A stretch of DNA of 64,000 nucleotides from Malania oleifera. Its lineage: Eukaryota; Streptophyta; Magnoliopsida; Santalales; Ximeniaceae. The DNA lies in the NCBI RefSeq assembly GCF_029873635.1, contig NC_080422.1, positions 57,819,889 to 57,883,888 on the forward strand. Reading direction: 5' to 3'. Positions 43,867 through 54,690 of this stretch are shown here, in pieces (position 1 is the first letter of the stretch; each line of letters starts with the position of its first letter). Under the pieces are notes generated by a model. That model saw nothing but the letters and a program-made list of their open reading frames with translations, was not told where the DNA came from and did no database searches. A program made the position numbers and the translations under genes.

Positions 43867-45250
43867 ATGGCTGGAACTGATGAGTACACCAAACTTCACC
43901 TATTTCCTTTTTCTTGGAAAGATAAGGCAAAAATCTAGTTTAATTCTTTGCAACCTAACTCTATTACTAGCTGGGCTGACATGCAGTTTGAGTTCTTACA
44001 TAAGTTCTTTCCTTTTCAGAGAACTGAGTACCTGCAAGAGTAGATCAGCCAGTTCATGTAGAAAGGTGATGAGACATTCCAAGCTTGCTAGGAGAGATTC
44101 AAGGATTTGATGAATATATGTCCACATCACAGATTCGAATCTTGGAGGTTAGTGAAATATTTTTATATTGCTTTAACCCCTCAATGTAAACAGTTTATCC
44201 ATACTATGTGTAATGGAAAATTCTTTAGCAAGGAACCAGATGAGGCTCTATCATTCTTCGATTATTTAGCTAAGAGTGCCCAACATTTGAACACACGTCA
44301 TGATCAGGCACCAATGGCAGCACAACCTCTCAGAGTGACCAGTGGTGGAGGTAGATACAAGGTCAAAAAGGAAACTAATTTATGGGCTCTTGGTTCTGCT
44401 TTGTCTAAAAAAAATAGAGGTTATGGAGTCATAGAAAGTGAAAGCAGTGAAATCAGTAGAGGATTGTCCACTTTTACCAATATTGTAGGAGAATGGATCT
44501 AGTCCGATGCAGTCAGCAAATTGGGTCAACAAATGTCAAAATCAACCATTCTCAAACACTTATAATCTGGGATGGAGGAATAACCCGAACTTATCATGGA
44601 GGAATTATCAGTCTGGTCAATATTCCTCACAGTTTTAGAAATTTCCTCAATCTTATGTCCCACCTCCACAACTGCTATATCACTTAATTGCAGCTCCTCA
44701 ACGGCAGTATCAGGCACAACAAACTTCTCAGAGCTACGCACATTTGGGATTCCAAAAAAATTTAGCTCCTATCCCATCAAAGAAATCTTCTGATGATAGC
44801 ATGACACAGATAGTGAACTTGTGCCAGCAATTCATACAGATTCACGTCACAGCCAACAATCATAATAATCAAGCCATCAATGAACTGAGAGATACCATGA
44901 ATAAGATAAGCACATAGATGAATACCTTAGAAAAAGGGAAATTTCCTACACATCCTTAGCCTAATCCCCAGGTATATTGAAAACAACAGCAACAAGTGCA
45001 TACTATTTCATGGGATTCTATTAAAACGATGAAGGCGGTTATTACCTTGAGGAGCAGAAAAGAAGTTTCCCATCTTGAAATGCCCATTGATCGACAAACT
45101 GTTGCTCCAACACCAAAAGTGAAAGATGAGACAGATAAGGGAAAAGAAAAATTAGATGAAGCAAGCTTAAGTTCAAAGAAGTCAGATAATAAGGAGGATA
45201 TGACTGTTAAGGAGTATCAACCCTACCCTCTAAGATTAACATCTGATTAG
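43867..45250 (+). pseudogene. gag: Gypsy gag (element I)
   Basis: Begins near MAGTDEYTKLHLFPFSWKDK. Then come SITSWADMQFEFLHKFFPFQ, FKDLMNICPHHRFESW, YFYIALTPQCKQFIHTMCNG, EPDEALSFFDYLAKSAQHLN, and after a frameshift near 44500 NNPNLSWRNYQSGQYSSQF. NHNNQAINELRDTMNKI and a charged tail up to 45250 complete it. This order (retrotransposon Gag domain, then Asn/Gln-rich and charged tail) is that of Athila-type Gag. Stops occur at 43938, 44041, 44060 and 44089. No CCHC knuckle is seen. Confidence 0.85.
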
Positions 45251-45850
45251 AAGAATAAGTATCACACTGATATTCAAGAAATGTTCAAACAGGTGAAGAT
45301 CAATATTCCACTTCTAGATGTCATACAGCAAGTCCCTGTATACACAAAATTTATAAAGGATCTATGCACAGTGGAAAGTAAATTGAACGTGAAAAAGATA
45401 GTTTTCATGATCGAGAAATTCAGTGCGTTGATATTGAGTCAAACTCCTCAGAAGCTCAGAGATCCTAGTTCGCCCACTATTTTTATCGTGATTCGTAAAT
45501 CTCATCTTAAGAGAGCCTTACTTGATTTGGGGAGTTGTGTGAACTTGCTCCCATTTTTAATATGTGAGCAGTTGGGTTTAGATGAGCTAAATAAAACACC
45601 TATAAGGCTACAATTGGCAGATAGATCACTAAAAGCTCCACGAGGTGCAATTGAAGATGCGTTAGTACAAGTTGACAACTTTTATTATCCAGTGGACTTT
45701 ATGGTTTTGGATATGTAGCATCTTGTCTCCAACATCTACCAGGCACCTATTATTCCTGGGTGACCATTCTTTGCTACCTCTAATGCCTTGATTAATTGTC
45801 GAAGCAAAGTACTTAAGCTCACGTTCAAATGTATCCATGCCATGTTTGTG
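45251..45850 (+). pseudogene. pol: Gypsy protease region (element I)
   Basis: The 145-codon open stretch 45281-45718 has MFKQVKINIPLLDVIQQVPV, YTKFIKDLCTVESK, LSQTPQKLRDPSSPTIFIV, and LKRALLDLGSCVNLLPFLIC. LRLQLADRS-type text, APRGAIEDALVQVDNFYYPV and DFMVLDM then follow. ALLDLGS is the protease active site of Athila/Tat elements (relatives read ALLDLGASVNLLP, as in element J). After the stop, PFFATSNALINCRSKVLKLT continues to about 45835, then homology ends. Confidence 0.88.
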
Positions 45851-46470
45851 AATGAGTTGATCTAGGGTGGTCTTGGTTGGATATGGCGAGTAGGTTAGAA
45901 GATGCTAGGATGAAGGACTCGACACCTCACAATAGGCTAGATCCTTTTCAGACTAGTCCACTCCATACATTTAGCATTTGTTCCTTACAATATGTGGGAT
46001 TTTTTATCGCGACACTACTCCTCATATATAACGAGTGAACCCATTCTTTTTTAGTGTTCTTGAGGGTGTACCAGTTAGGCTGAGTCAAAATGACCATTCT
46101 ATAGGTGTCCACTGGTATCCTAGGTGTAGCGAGTTATACACATTACACATACCTCGAGACTTCATCTGTTTATACTCAAATTTATATAACTACATTAACT
46201 CTGAATTGTACTGCTGGCTAACTTCATGTGAGTATACTGTTCTTAATTAGTATATAACGATGAAACTTGCATGAATGACTTACGTCAAAGTTATCTGCAT
46301 TGTATATGATGAGCTTGTGTGAAATTCGGTTATATTCCTCTATGTGAAATGGTATGGTTGTGTTGCATGTGCATTCATTTCATATTTGTTGGAATTAGTA
46401 TTTGTGGGTATCACCCAAGAATTCATTCATGTTATTTGCTAGAGACTAGCAAAACGTTAGTTGGGGGGTG
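45851..46470 (+). other. Residual 3' interior of element I and polypurine tract
   Basis: RT, RNase H and integrase should be here but only ~600 bp of unrecognised sequence remain. It ends in the purine-rich TTAGTTGGGGGGTG (about 46457-46470), which directly abuts the 3' LTR and is the likely polypurine tract. Confidence 0.75.
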
Positions 46471-48319
46471 TGATTATGCGCTTAAATTGCATAATTAGGT
46501 ATTTTAATTCATGCATTGAGGCATATATTTTTAATTAAATGCCTAATTACTCTCAATAATATAACATTGTGTCCTATCTACAATATTTATGTTTTATTAA
46601 GTAATTTATGAATTTTTGGTGTTTTTTATCACAGGGCAATTATTGGAAGCTAAAACCGATACTACTTCGTAATTGGTGCGTAATTTTCCCATCCAAGTTT
46701 CGAATGAGACAATTCTAAATGCTGTGAAAAGATGAGAAGATTATCTATAATTTTCGTGTTTAAAGCTTTGAGAGATACGGGCTCCAGGAGGGTCAAAACA
46801 GGGCTTGTCTATTGGGAAACAAAAAGAAGAAATAAGAAAAACAAAAATAATAAATTAATAATAATAAATATAACATGTTGATATGACCCAGCCATGCAGC
46901 CAGGTCTGGACCTCTCTCCAAGTTGGCGCTGGGTAAGGCAGCCCTCTGCCTCTCCCTCTATATATTTGTTTTTTCTCTTCAACTAGGCAGCACCCTCTCA
47001 CCCTCTCCTTCTCCTCCTTTCTCTTTTGCCTCTTCTCTCCTCTCTTCCCTCCTTGCCCTTTCTTGCTCCTTCTTCTTTCTTTCTCCTTTTCCCTTCCTCC
47101 TAGCTCTCTCTTCTCAACCAAACTCCCCTCTCTCGAAATCTCTTTGCAACTGCAACACCACATAGCCGAAGCTCCTCCAACCTTGTTGCTATCCCACGGC
47201 CTGCTGGGTTGCTCATGTCCCAAGAACTCCCAATTGTCGCCGCTATGCTGCCAACCGAGAAGCCCACCTTTGCTCAGCTGCTACTACTCCTTCCCTCTAT
47301 TGGCTGCTATTGCTGCATTGCTGAAGGAGGTACCCGAAGCCATCTTGCTGCCCTGTTCCTGCAGAAGCCCATCAAGACTTGAGCTCCCCTACTCTTCTAC
47401 TACTTCTCCAACCCACTGCAAATCGAGAAGACATTGCTAGCTGCTAACCCTTGCCTCCCATTTGTGGTTGCAACTCTCTATGTCTCAACTTCTCCGGTAT
47501 TTGTTTGATGGCGGTCTCTCATCTCTCTCTATTTCTTTATCTTCTCTCATCTCTATATCTCTTATCTCTCTTCCTTATTATTTTCTTTTCTTTATTTGAA
47601 TCTTAAATAAGTGTTGGGATCTATATTGTTTTTTTTTTTTAAGTCAATTTGCTGCTTTCTTATTTAAAATTATGTAATAGTTTAAGTTTAATCTCTCTTT
47701 CTCTCTTCTCACATCTTATTACTCTTTTTGCTTTAAATCTTACTTAGTTTTTATTTACTGTATTAAAGTGTCTCTTTAATTTTTATTTGAGTTATTTAGT
47801 TATTTTATTTTTCTTTCTTTTGTTCAAAAAGATCTTTGCAGGTATTTAAGGATTGTCTTTAGGTAATGTTGTTAATAAAGTTAGTATTTTTATTCAGTAA
47901 TCTATTAGATTTTAGTTTTGGTTGATATCAAAATAAAATATGGTATTTTTATTTAGTTGGATTATCATCATTGATTAGCATAGTTATTTTTGTTTGGTTA
48001 GTTGAATGTTTGCAGGTTTATTTACTTTAATATTCTTGTATTAAGTCTAGCTTTCATTTAGTTGTCCCACATGTATTTAATTTTTAGTTAGGGTTTACTT
48101 GCTTTAAGTTTTATTGTAAAAAAAATCTCAAAACATCAAGAAACCAAATATGAACTGTGTTTAGTGACTTTTTTTTTTCTTTTTTTCTAATTGGAATTAT
48201 GAAAATTGGGATTAAATTGTATTCCCTTAGGAGACGATCTGGCCCTTGGGCTAAGTATTACACAACTGAACTTCTATACTTAGGATAGCTTCTGAGCTGC
48301 TCATTTTTAGAATGAGTTA
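46471..48319 (+). repeat. 3' LTR of element I
   Basis: Starts TGATTATGCGC and ends AATGAGTTA (the terminal CA has become TA). It aligns throughout with the 5' LTR, including the TATA run (46957-46966), the CT-rich leader and the CCCTTAGGAGACGATCTGG box. Reading frames on either strand within 46855-47440 are by-products of the CT-rich sequence. Confidence 0.9.
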
Positions 48320-48966
48320 CTTTGCACTAGACCTAACATCTATTTTATCGTAGGCATGGCTAGCAGATATGAGTCTAACCCAAGGCGGGAGCACTAGACT
48401 GCGGTAAAACATATAATCAAGTACCTAAAAAATACTAGGGATTATATGTTGGTTTATCAGGCAGATAATCTAATACCCATTGGGTACATAGACTCAGATT
48501 TTTTAGTCAGATAAGGATTCCAAAAAATCAACCGCGAGAAATGCATTTGCCCTAGGAGATGGAGCCATTTGTTGGAGGAGTATCAAGCAATCATGTGTTC
48601 TTCATTCCACTATGGAGGCCGTATATGTGGCAGCCTTTGAGGCAGCCAAGGAGGCCGTTTGGCTTAGTAACTTTCTATTGGATCTAGGAGTGGTGCCTTC
48701 GGTACAATCACCTATTACACTTTACTCTGATAATAGCCAGGGGGTTGCCAACTAAAAGGAACCTTGGAGCCATAAGAAGGCAAAACACATTGAGCGCAAG
48801 TGTCACCTAATACAAGATATCATGCAAAGAGGTGATGTAACGGTGATAAAGACTGCATCGGCAAGCAACCTGGCAGACCCATTTACAAAGAGCTTACTAG
48901 CTAGAACTTTTGATAGTCATGTAGAGGAATGAGAGTGAGATGTATGGCAGCATAGCTCTGAGTCTA
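48320..48966 (+). pseudogene. pol: Copia RT end and RNase H (element H, after Gypsy I)
   Basis: After CTTTG the frame resumes CTRPNIYFIVGMASRYESNP, then TAVKHIIKYLKNTRDYMLVY. RNase H follows with QSCVLHSTMEAVYVAAFEAA, KEAVWLSNFLLDLGVVPS, ITLYSDNSQGVAN, HKKAKHIERKCHLIQDIMQR and NLADPFTKSLLARTF. The RNase H acidic positions (Glu in TMEAVY, Asp in SDNSQ) remain. Stops occur near 48397, 48754 and 48928. Confidence 0.92.
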
Positions 48967-48976
48967 AGTGGGAGAT
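48967..48976 (+). other. Polypurine tract of element H
   Basis: AAGTGGGAGA directly before the 3' LTR, the usual plus-strand primer sequence of this Copia type. It fixes the LTR start. Confidence 0.8.
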
Positions 48977-50231
48977 TTTTAGGAATTTACACTGAAAGAC
49001 ATGCTTTATGTAATCAATTTTAGTAATTATTAATAACTTCAAGTATTTCATTTTAATGAGAATCTTTGTGAGTAATGTTTTCCTGACATTATTTATTAAA
49101 TGGTTATGCATGTGTGTCTTTTATTCTATATAATAGGTGATCTAGTGTGCAGAGTATGACTTATATATAGAAGATTAGATCATTAGTTCTTATAGAATAT
49201 AAGTTTATCGTTCACAGTCTTAAATGAAATTGGACACACCTGTGGTAGAACTGTAGCACAAGGTTTTAATAGGTTTGTCTTGACTATTGGGAATGGTACA
49301 GTTCCAACTCCTTGTGTTAGTACACTTTGTGTGTATTGAACAAGACCGTATTGGGGTAATTGTTTTTATACTGACTATAGAAAACAAATAATACCTCATG
49401 GTTATGATGAATATTCATGCTCTTAATCCGGATATGATTATTGGACATGTGCATATAGTGTTTATTACTTTGATTCATAGAAGAGTGAGATTCTTTATGG
49501 GTCAAAATACTCAGTGAGTTAGGTGATGACATTATGTGTATGGTGATCATTAATTATTGATGGATTCCACATCCTGGTATCGGGATTGATGATACCCCAT
49601 TAAGGAAGCTTATAAGTTTTGATTGTGTCAAACCCTATGGGTGAATTTTGAATCCGACACAACAAATAAGTTAAGTGGAAGGTCTCAGGTAATTAATATG
49701 TCAATTAAATAAATTTTAAGTAATTTAATTTAATAGATAGGTATCTGTAATCTTTACGTGGGTAGATAAATAAGCATTTAATAATAAGAGCTTGAAATTT
49801 AATTTCAAATATGATAGGGAGTGCAATTATAATTCTTTAGTAACTAAGGATGAATTCAGGTTGGATTAAGAATTCTTAATCACGTGGGAAGCCTTAGTCA
49901 TATTTTCCCAAAGCTCCCTGCTATAGCCTGTATACACGCACTCCATTCAACAGTTAGGGAAGACAAAAAAAACTCTCACAGAAGAGAAGAAAACCCTAGC
50001 AGCTACTTAGAAGCCCACTCTCTCAGGAGGAAGGCATGTCCAAGGAATATGGTGGAAGATTCCTGGTCGTCTTCAAGAGCTCATTTTCATACTTGCAAAT
50101 TCAAGATCAAACCAGACTGATATGATGGGTATAATCCTAATCACGTAAATAGGGATTGCATGATCTGATTTTCTTTTTGTTATCCGTATGCACTACAACC
50201 AGATCTTAGGGCTAATTCGCAAGTCCCTTCA
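48977..50231 (+). repeat. 3' LTR of element H
   Basis: About 1255 bp, from TTTTTAGGAATTTACACTG (start damaged) to AAGTCCCTTCA. A TATA-like TTCTATATAATAGG lies at 49124-49137. The last ~475 bp match the 5' LTR remnant. Downstream, sequence passes at once into the protease of Gypsy element J (minus strand), so H or its remnant is joined to J. No matching duplication can be tested because the left end is truncated. Small frames here (for example 49884-50120) are not genes. Confidence 0.83.
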
Positions 50232-50590
50232 CATAGAACTCTTTGACTTTGACCAAGACGTCCTCTATCACACCCCCAAGGCCTTTTTATTGATTGGTCG
50301 GTGAAACTCAAGGTGACCGAGGTAGGCTTCAGCTCTCCTAAATTAATTGCATGTAGACCTAACTAAGGAAGTAGGTTCACACTCGCACCCAAATCTAAAA
50401 GAGCCCTATCGATGGTGTAATCGCCGATTATACATGAGATGGTGGCAACACTAGGGTCTTTAAGTTTTGGAGGAATGTTATGTAGAAGAATTAAGCTCAC
50501 ATGCTCTGTCAACCTAACTTGTTTTTTTATGTGCACCCTTGATTTGCGCTTTTGTGTGAACAAGTCCTTGAGGAAGTTGGCATATGTAGG
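50232..50590 (-). pseudogene. pol: Gypsy protease (element J)
   Basis: Reads LFTQKRKSRVHIKK, LTEHVSLILLHNIPPKLKDP, SVATISCIIGDYTIDRALLD and LGASVNLLP, the intact active-site phrase of Athila/Tat elements. A stop follows, then LGELKPTSVTL and a frameshifted remainder ending at the H junction. It is a counterpart of 45330-45720 in element I. Confidence 0.88.
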
Positions 50591-52470
50591 CTCTTACTTG
50601 ATAACATTTAAGAGATGAATATTGACCTTGACTTGTCGAAATGTGTCCATGATGGACTCGGTATTGGATTCCTTCTTAGATTTGGAGGGTGCATGAAGAA
50701 CTACAGGGAATGGATTTGCAGAGACATAACAGGGAAGTGCTCCATCATTAGAGAGGGTAGGTGTCTCAGTATCATCTACTAGACTAGGAGAATGAGGAGT
50801 ACATGGTTTATCATCATATTTTTCCCTTATCTTCTCTCCACCCTTTTCTTGGGTTAACTTCTCCACAACCCTATTATTTACCTTTATACCACTCTAAAGA
50901 ATGGTTACAGCTTGGGCTTACTCATGATATGACGAAGGTCCAACCATCGGCTCACATTCTACCTCATATTGGCCCTTATGGTTCACTAGAGGCTGACTTG
51001 GCAACTTATTCACATCTCTCACACTCAAAGATGTAGCTAGTTGGCCCATGGTGGCTTCTAGCTTAGCATTAGACTAGGAGTGGGAGTGGAGGAGTTTTTG
51101 ATCAACTTGACAATTAGCCTCAATGCTTTTGAGGGCTTTCAACACCGTCTCCTGAAAAGATCTATAATATTGGGGCTGAGAAGGAAATGGTTGCTGATAA
51201 GATGAAGGTCTAGGGGCAGACATGGGAGGATTTTGGAATGGGTGAGGAGGTGGAGCAGTGGGTGATTGCTAAGGTCTTTGAGTTTGGAAACCCAGAGCTT
51301 GTGTTCTCCAAAAGAAGTTAGGATGCTTACTCAACCTAGGATTGTACTTGTGTGAGTAAGGATCATTGGTTGGCATATCGTACCAATTATGGGTTGCCCT
51401 AAATTCCTCCTGCACAAAATCAGGTGGGGGAGGCGCATGGAGGCAATTATAACAAGTGTGTGAGGGATTGGAGCAAATGACACACACTTCCTCATACGCC
51501 ACAGGATGAGGTTGTCGTCCTAAGGACAAAAACTGGTCTAATTTCTTTATAATGGTGTGGAGTGTGGGTGCAAGGTCATGGCTCTGGGAAGATGAAGGTT
51601 GGGTCGGTCTATGAGCAGCAACAACTTGCTGTTGAGAATTCTTGGGTTCACAAAGAGAGCCTAGACCTCATTCTCGTGTTTCTTGAGGAAAGTGCCTCCA
51701 CAATATGCATCTACCATGGCTTGTCTCGCTTAGCTAATCCTTCATAGAATGTCTGAACTAACTGCCACCTATGGACTTGATGATGTGGGCATTTGCACAA
51801 GAGGTCCTTAAAGCGCTCACATGTCTCGAAAAGTTGTTTCCCATCCAATTGTGGGAAACTAGTGATTGCCTTCCTCGGTTGTTTAGTCTTCCCAAAAGGG
51901 AAGTACTATTTCAAGAGCTCATGTTGCATAGTGGCCTATTTGGTCACCGAGTTTGGCTATAAGGAATTTAGCCAATATTTGGCCTTGTCCTTTAAAGAGA
52001 ACGAGAAAAACCTTAATCGGAGGGCATTATCACCAAAGTGAGGTATACGGATGGTGGAATAGATTTTAAGAAACTCATCTAAATGCTTGTAAGGATTCTT
52101 AGTAGAATTCCCATAGAAATTGGGAAGCATCGAGTTGATAGAATTCTTAATTTCAAATTGTGCCGCCTCGACCTCCGAAAACCAAATGTAAGATGGCAAG
52201 GTGTATGGATTGGGTGTGAAGTAGTATTTAAGAGGCTGAAGGGGTTGTTCTTCCACCACTGGTTGGCGGGGAGCTTGGGCTTTTGGGATTTGAAAGGCGG
52301 GAACTGGAGGATGTTTTGCCATGACTTTAGATTCAAATGACTCAGCTAACTCGAGACTAGAGGAAGATTTCCTAATTGACCTGCGGGATCTCTCAATCTC
52401 AAGGTCTATAGGCACTAACTCAATATTGAAAGAACACAAACCTAGCATGTACACATGTAGCACACAATCA
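50591..52470 (-). pseudogene. gag: Gypsy gag (element J)
   Basis: The N-terminal segment 52463-51957 is open for 168 codons, with FEIKNSINSMLPNFYGNSTK, NPYKHLDEFLKIYSTIRIPH and LRLRFFSFSLKDKAKYWLNS. Further on are LLKYFPFGKTKQ-like and CERFKDLLCKCPHHQVHRWQ. CVICSNPSHTCYNC (about 51440-51480) is a modified zinc-knuckle region, and SIMDTFRQVKVNIHLLNVIK leads into protease. Stops and shifts lie between 51950 and 51530 and near 51270. Confidence 0.87.
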
Positions 52471-52572
52471 TGACTTCAGAGTATCAAACAAAAATAAAAC
52501 AGAAAAGAAAACAAAAGAAAAACAAAGCAAGTGGTACTCCCAACTAGAAATTGGCTTACTACCGTAATTGAG

Positions 52573-52590
52573 TCTCTAGCAACAGCGCCA
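52573..52590 (-). other. Primer binding site of element J (tRNA-Asp type)
   Basis: On the minus strand TGGCGCTGTTGCTAGAGA follows the LTR end after five bases. It matches the plant tRNA-Asp primer site TGGCGCCGTTGCCGGGGA at 14 of 18 positions. Confidence 0.85.
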
Positions 52591-52595
52591 AAATT

Positions 52596-54170
52596 TGATA
52601 GTCTCACCAAGGCTTAGGTCATTAACTACCAAAGATAAAATTTATATCCTAACTAACCCAAGTTCAGTAGAATGGTGAGTAAGTAGAGTGTTGATCCATA
52701 GGGATTCAAGTGCAGCTGTTCACCACTTCTAGCCTAATTTACTGCACTTTATGTAAAAGAGAGAAAAGTGATATTTTGAAAGTGTTTTTCTAACAACTAC
52801 TAAAGCAAGAAAATTTATATTAACACTACTCCTAGAAAGCACGTCTCAGATTATGAATCAAGCTTAGGCTGTCGTTTGTGCTAGTTATGTCCGGTCAGCT
52901 ATCCGTCATAGGCTAAATGGTTAAGTGAACCGTTTGATTGGTATAGGGTAGTGAAGGTGCGCCAATCTTTCAGAGCACGATCAATAGCTAGGGTATGCCC
53001 TATCCAGAAATCATAAGAACACCCCACACATGAACCATAGCCTAGTCCATATAAGTTACTGAATCCCTACCCAGGCTATCCTTTACCATAGGGTCTCATC
53101 TCAATCAAAGATGTAAAATTTCCTAGAAAGTAAAAACAAAGTATTTAAAGTGCACGTATTTAAATGAAAGCAGAGTAAAGAAAATATGTAAAAATGGCTT
53201 CAATTGCAACTCAACGACCTCTCACTATAGATCAATAATACAATCAAAATACCAACTATCTATGCGACAGCACAAGGAACTCAAAGGTTGTCACAAGACC
53301 TCAATGAATCCATGCACGAGCAAATACAAGAATTGAAATCAAAGTAGTAAATCCTACTCTAAGTGGTGCCCAAAGACCCTCTAGGTCTGTCACTAACCCA
53401 ATAGTGGCCAAAGGGGAACCCTAGACACATAGACGAAGCTAGCTTTTATATACAAAAAGGTTTACAAAGGTTTGTATTCAAAACAGGAATGTTCTGCAGA
53501 AAATCTCGCAAAGCAGTTCACGTCTGGCGACCAAGTCGCACCCCTATCTTCCCCTGGTCATGCCCTCATCAAGGTTCGCGGGAATTCATGGATTCAAGCT
53601 TCAACATTCACTACCTAGTCGCGCCCTTAGGTCTTCTTGGTCATGCTGATGGCTGAGACTTGTAGGATCTCAGCTTCGGGAAATATCAGGATCTCGACCT
53701 AGTTGCTGCTCAAAGTCTCCCTAGTCGATCTATTGGTCAAGACTCTCGGTATCTCTGGCTCAGTTAGCCTTGAGTTCTTAACTTGGTTGCTCCTCGGGAT
53801 CACTTGGTCGAGCACTTAGTCAAACCTTGCAGCAATTCGCTTTTAGTCTAAACATTGGAGTCTTCTTCTATGACCTGGTCGCACCTGTGTTAGCTGGTCG
53901 CACCACATGGTCGAACCATGTTTTGTTTCCTTTGATGAATTGAAGCTTTAGGGCCTTGGTTGAGATCCGATTTGAGCTTTGTGCTTCCCAATTACTCCCT
54001 TGACTCCTCTTATTTCTTAACTCCTCGGTTTTAACCTTTTTTTCCTTAAACTTGAACAAACCTTGCATAACTCCGAACTACGGTAAGAATAAGTAATTAC
54101 AAGATAAATGTAAAAAAAAAAAAACAATGGTAAATGGGGGCCTAAAATAGTACATTTTAGGATTACATCA
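52596..54170 (-). repeat. 5' LTR of element J
   Basis: 1575 bp, TGATGTAATCC... to ...GAGACTATCA on the minus strand. It has a TATA box TATATAAAAG (53455-53464) and, 70-460 bp upstream of it, a dense block of TGGTCGCACC/TGGTCGAACC/CTAGTCGATC words (53523-53915). This is the only Gypsy LTR here with such a block; element I's LTRs lack it. Confidence 0.87.
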
Positions 54171-54459
54171 GGAGACACCTCTCAAGTAAGAATATCCCTC
54201 TTGTTTGTCAACAATGCACATCCGAACCATTTGTTCACAAATAAATCAATAGCAAATTATGTATAAAAAAAAATTCTCTCAAATAGCAAATTTGTACATG
54301 TAAGAATACTATGATACTCTCAAAATAATCTTTGCTATGAAGCTCAACAGATTTGCTTGGTTTTCTGGATTGAAGGGTTTGAACTTTGAAGTATAAAACA
54401 AAAAAAATATTTTTCAGAGAAAGAAATGGTGCACAATAGATTTTCAATTTGTCGCGACG

Positions 54460-54690
54460 TCCCGGAGCGCGTGTGCCTCGAATGGCAAAATTAAAAATCA
54501 ATTTTAATTTTCAAGGAAAAATAGGGAATGTCGGAGTCGCCACTAACCTTTTAGTGTGGTTAGAACACATGATTACTACCCCGTTAGGGGTAGAATGGGC
54601 CTACGTTACCAGAGCTGGGGTCGAGAGTTCGGTTACGCGAGGGGAAGGTACGAACACCCCCTACGCGCCCGTTCTTACGAACGGTACCTA
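54460..54690 (+). repeat. GC-rich conserved terminal segment of element K
   Basis: Runs CGTCCCGGAGCGCGTGTGCC, then GGAGTCGCCACTAACC, TGGTTAGAACACATGATTAC, GGGGTAGAATGGGCCTACG, GTCGAGAGTTCGGTTACGCG and ACACCCCCTACGCGCCCGTT. Its base composition is very unlike the AT-rich rest of K. It is non-coding as far as I can see; the 80-codon frame through it (54449-54691) has no known domain. Confidence 0.6.

Larger units (their letters stand above)
41567..48319 (+). mobile_element. Element I: Ty3/Gypsy (Athila/Tat-like) insertion lacking RT and integrase
   Basis: 6753 bp flanked by a perfect CTTTG duplication (41562-41566 and 48320-48324) in the RT of element H. LTRs of 1864 and 1849 bp enclose a ~3-kb interior with a tRNA-Asp-type PBS, gag, protease and a polypurine tract. 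No RT, RNase H or integrase is present. The first ~100 bp of the two LTRs differ at about a dozen positions by eye, so the insertion is not recent. A related LTR lies at 1-769. Confidence 0.93.
36145..50231 (+). mobile_element. Element H: Ty1/Copia retrotransposon split by Gypsy element I
   Basis: LTR remnant, PBS, long leader with tandem repeats, gag, PR, IN, RT, (Gypsy I, 41567-48319), end of RT, RNase H, polypurine tract, 3' LTR. The RT frame reads YAM L before the insertion and CTRPNI after it, so removing I and one copy of its duplication restores a continuous Copia sequence. H differs from the SIRE-like elements: its gag starts near 38.17 kb and it has no ORF3. Stops throughout make it inactive. 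Confidence 0.9.
50232..54170 (-). mobile_element. Element J: Ty3/Gypsy (Athila/Tat-like), 5' half
   Basis: Minus strand: complete 5' LTR (54170-52596), PBS, gag, then protease, cut at 50232 by the LTR of element H. It is a diverged relative of I: protease wording is close, LTRs are unlike. RT, integrase and 3' LTR are absent from the window. Confidence 0.87.

Noticed and set aside
42234..47440. Leucine- and serine-rich frames in the LTRs of element I
   Set aside because: Products of the CT-rich leader. They differ in frame and length between the two LTRs, so they are not conserved as protein.
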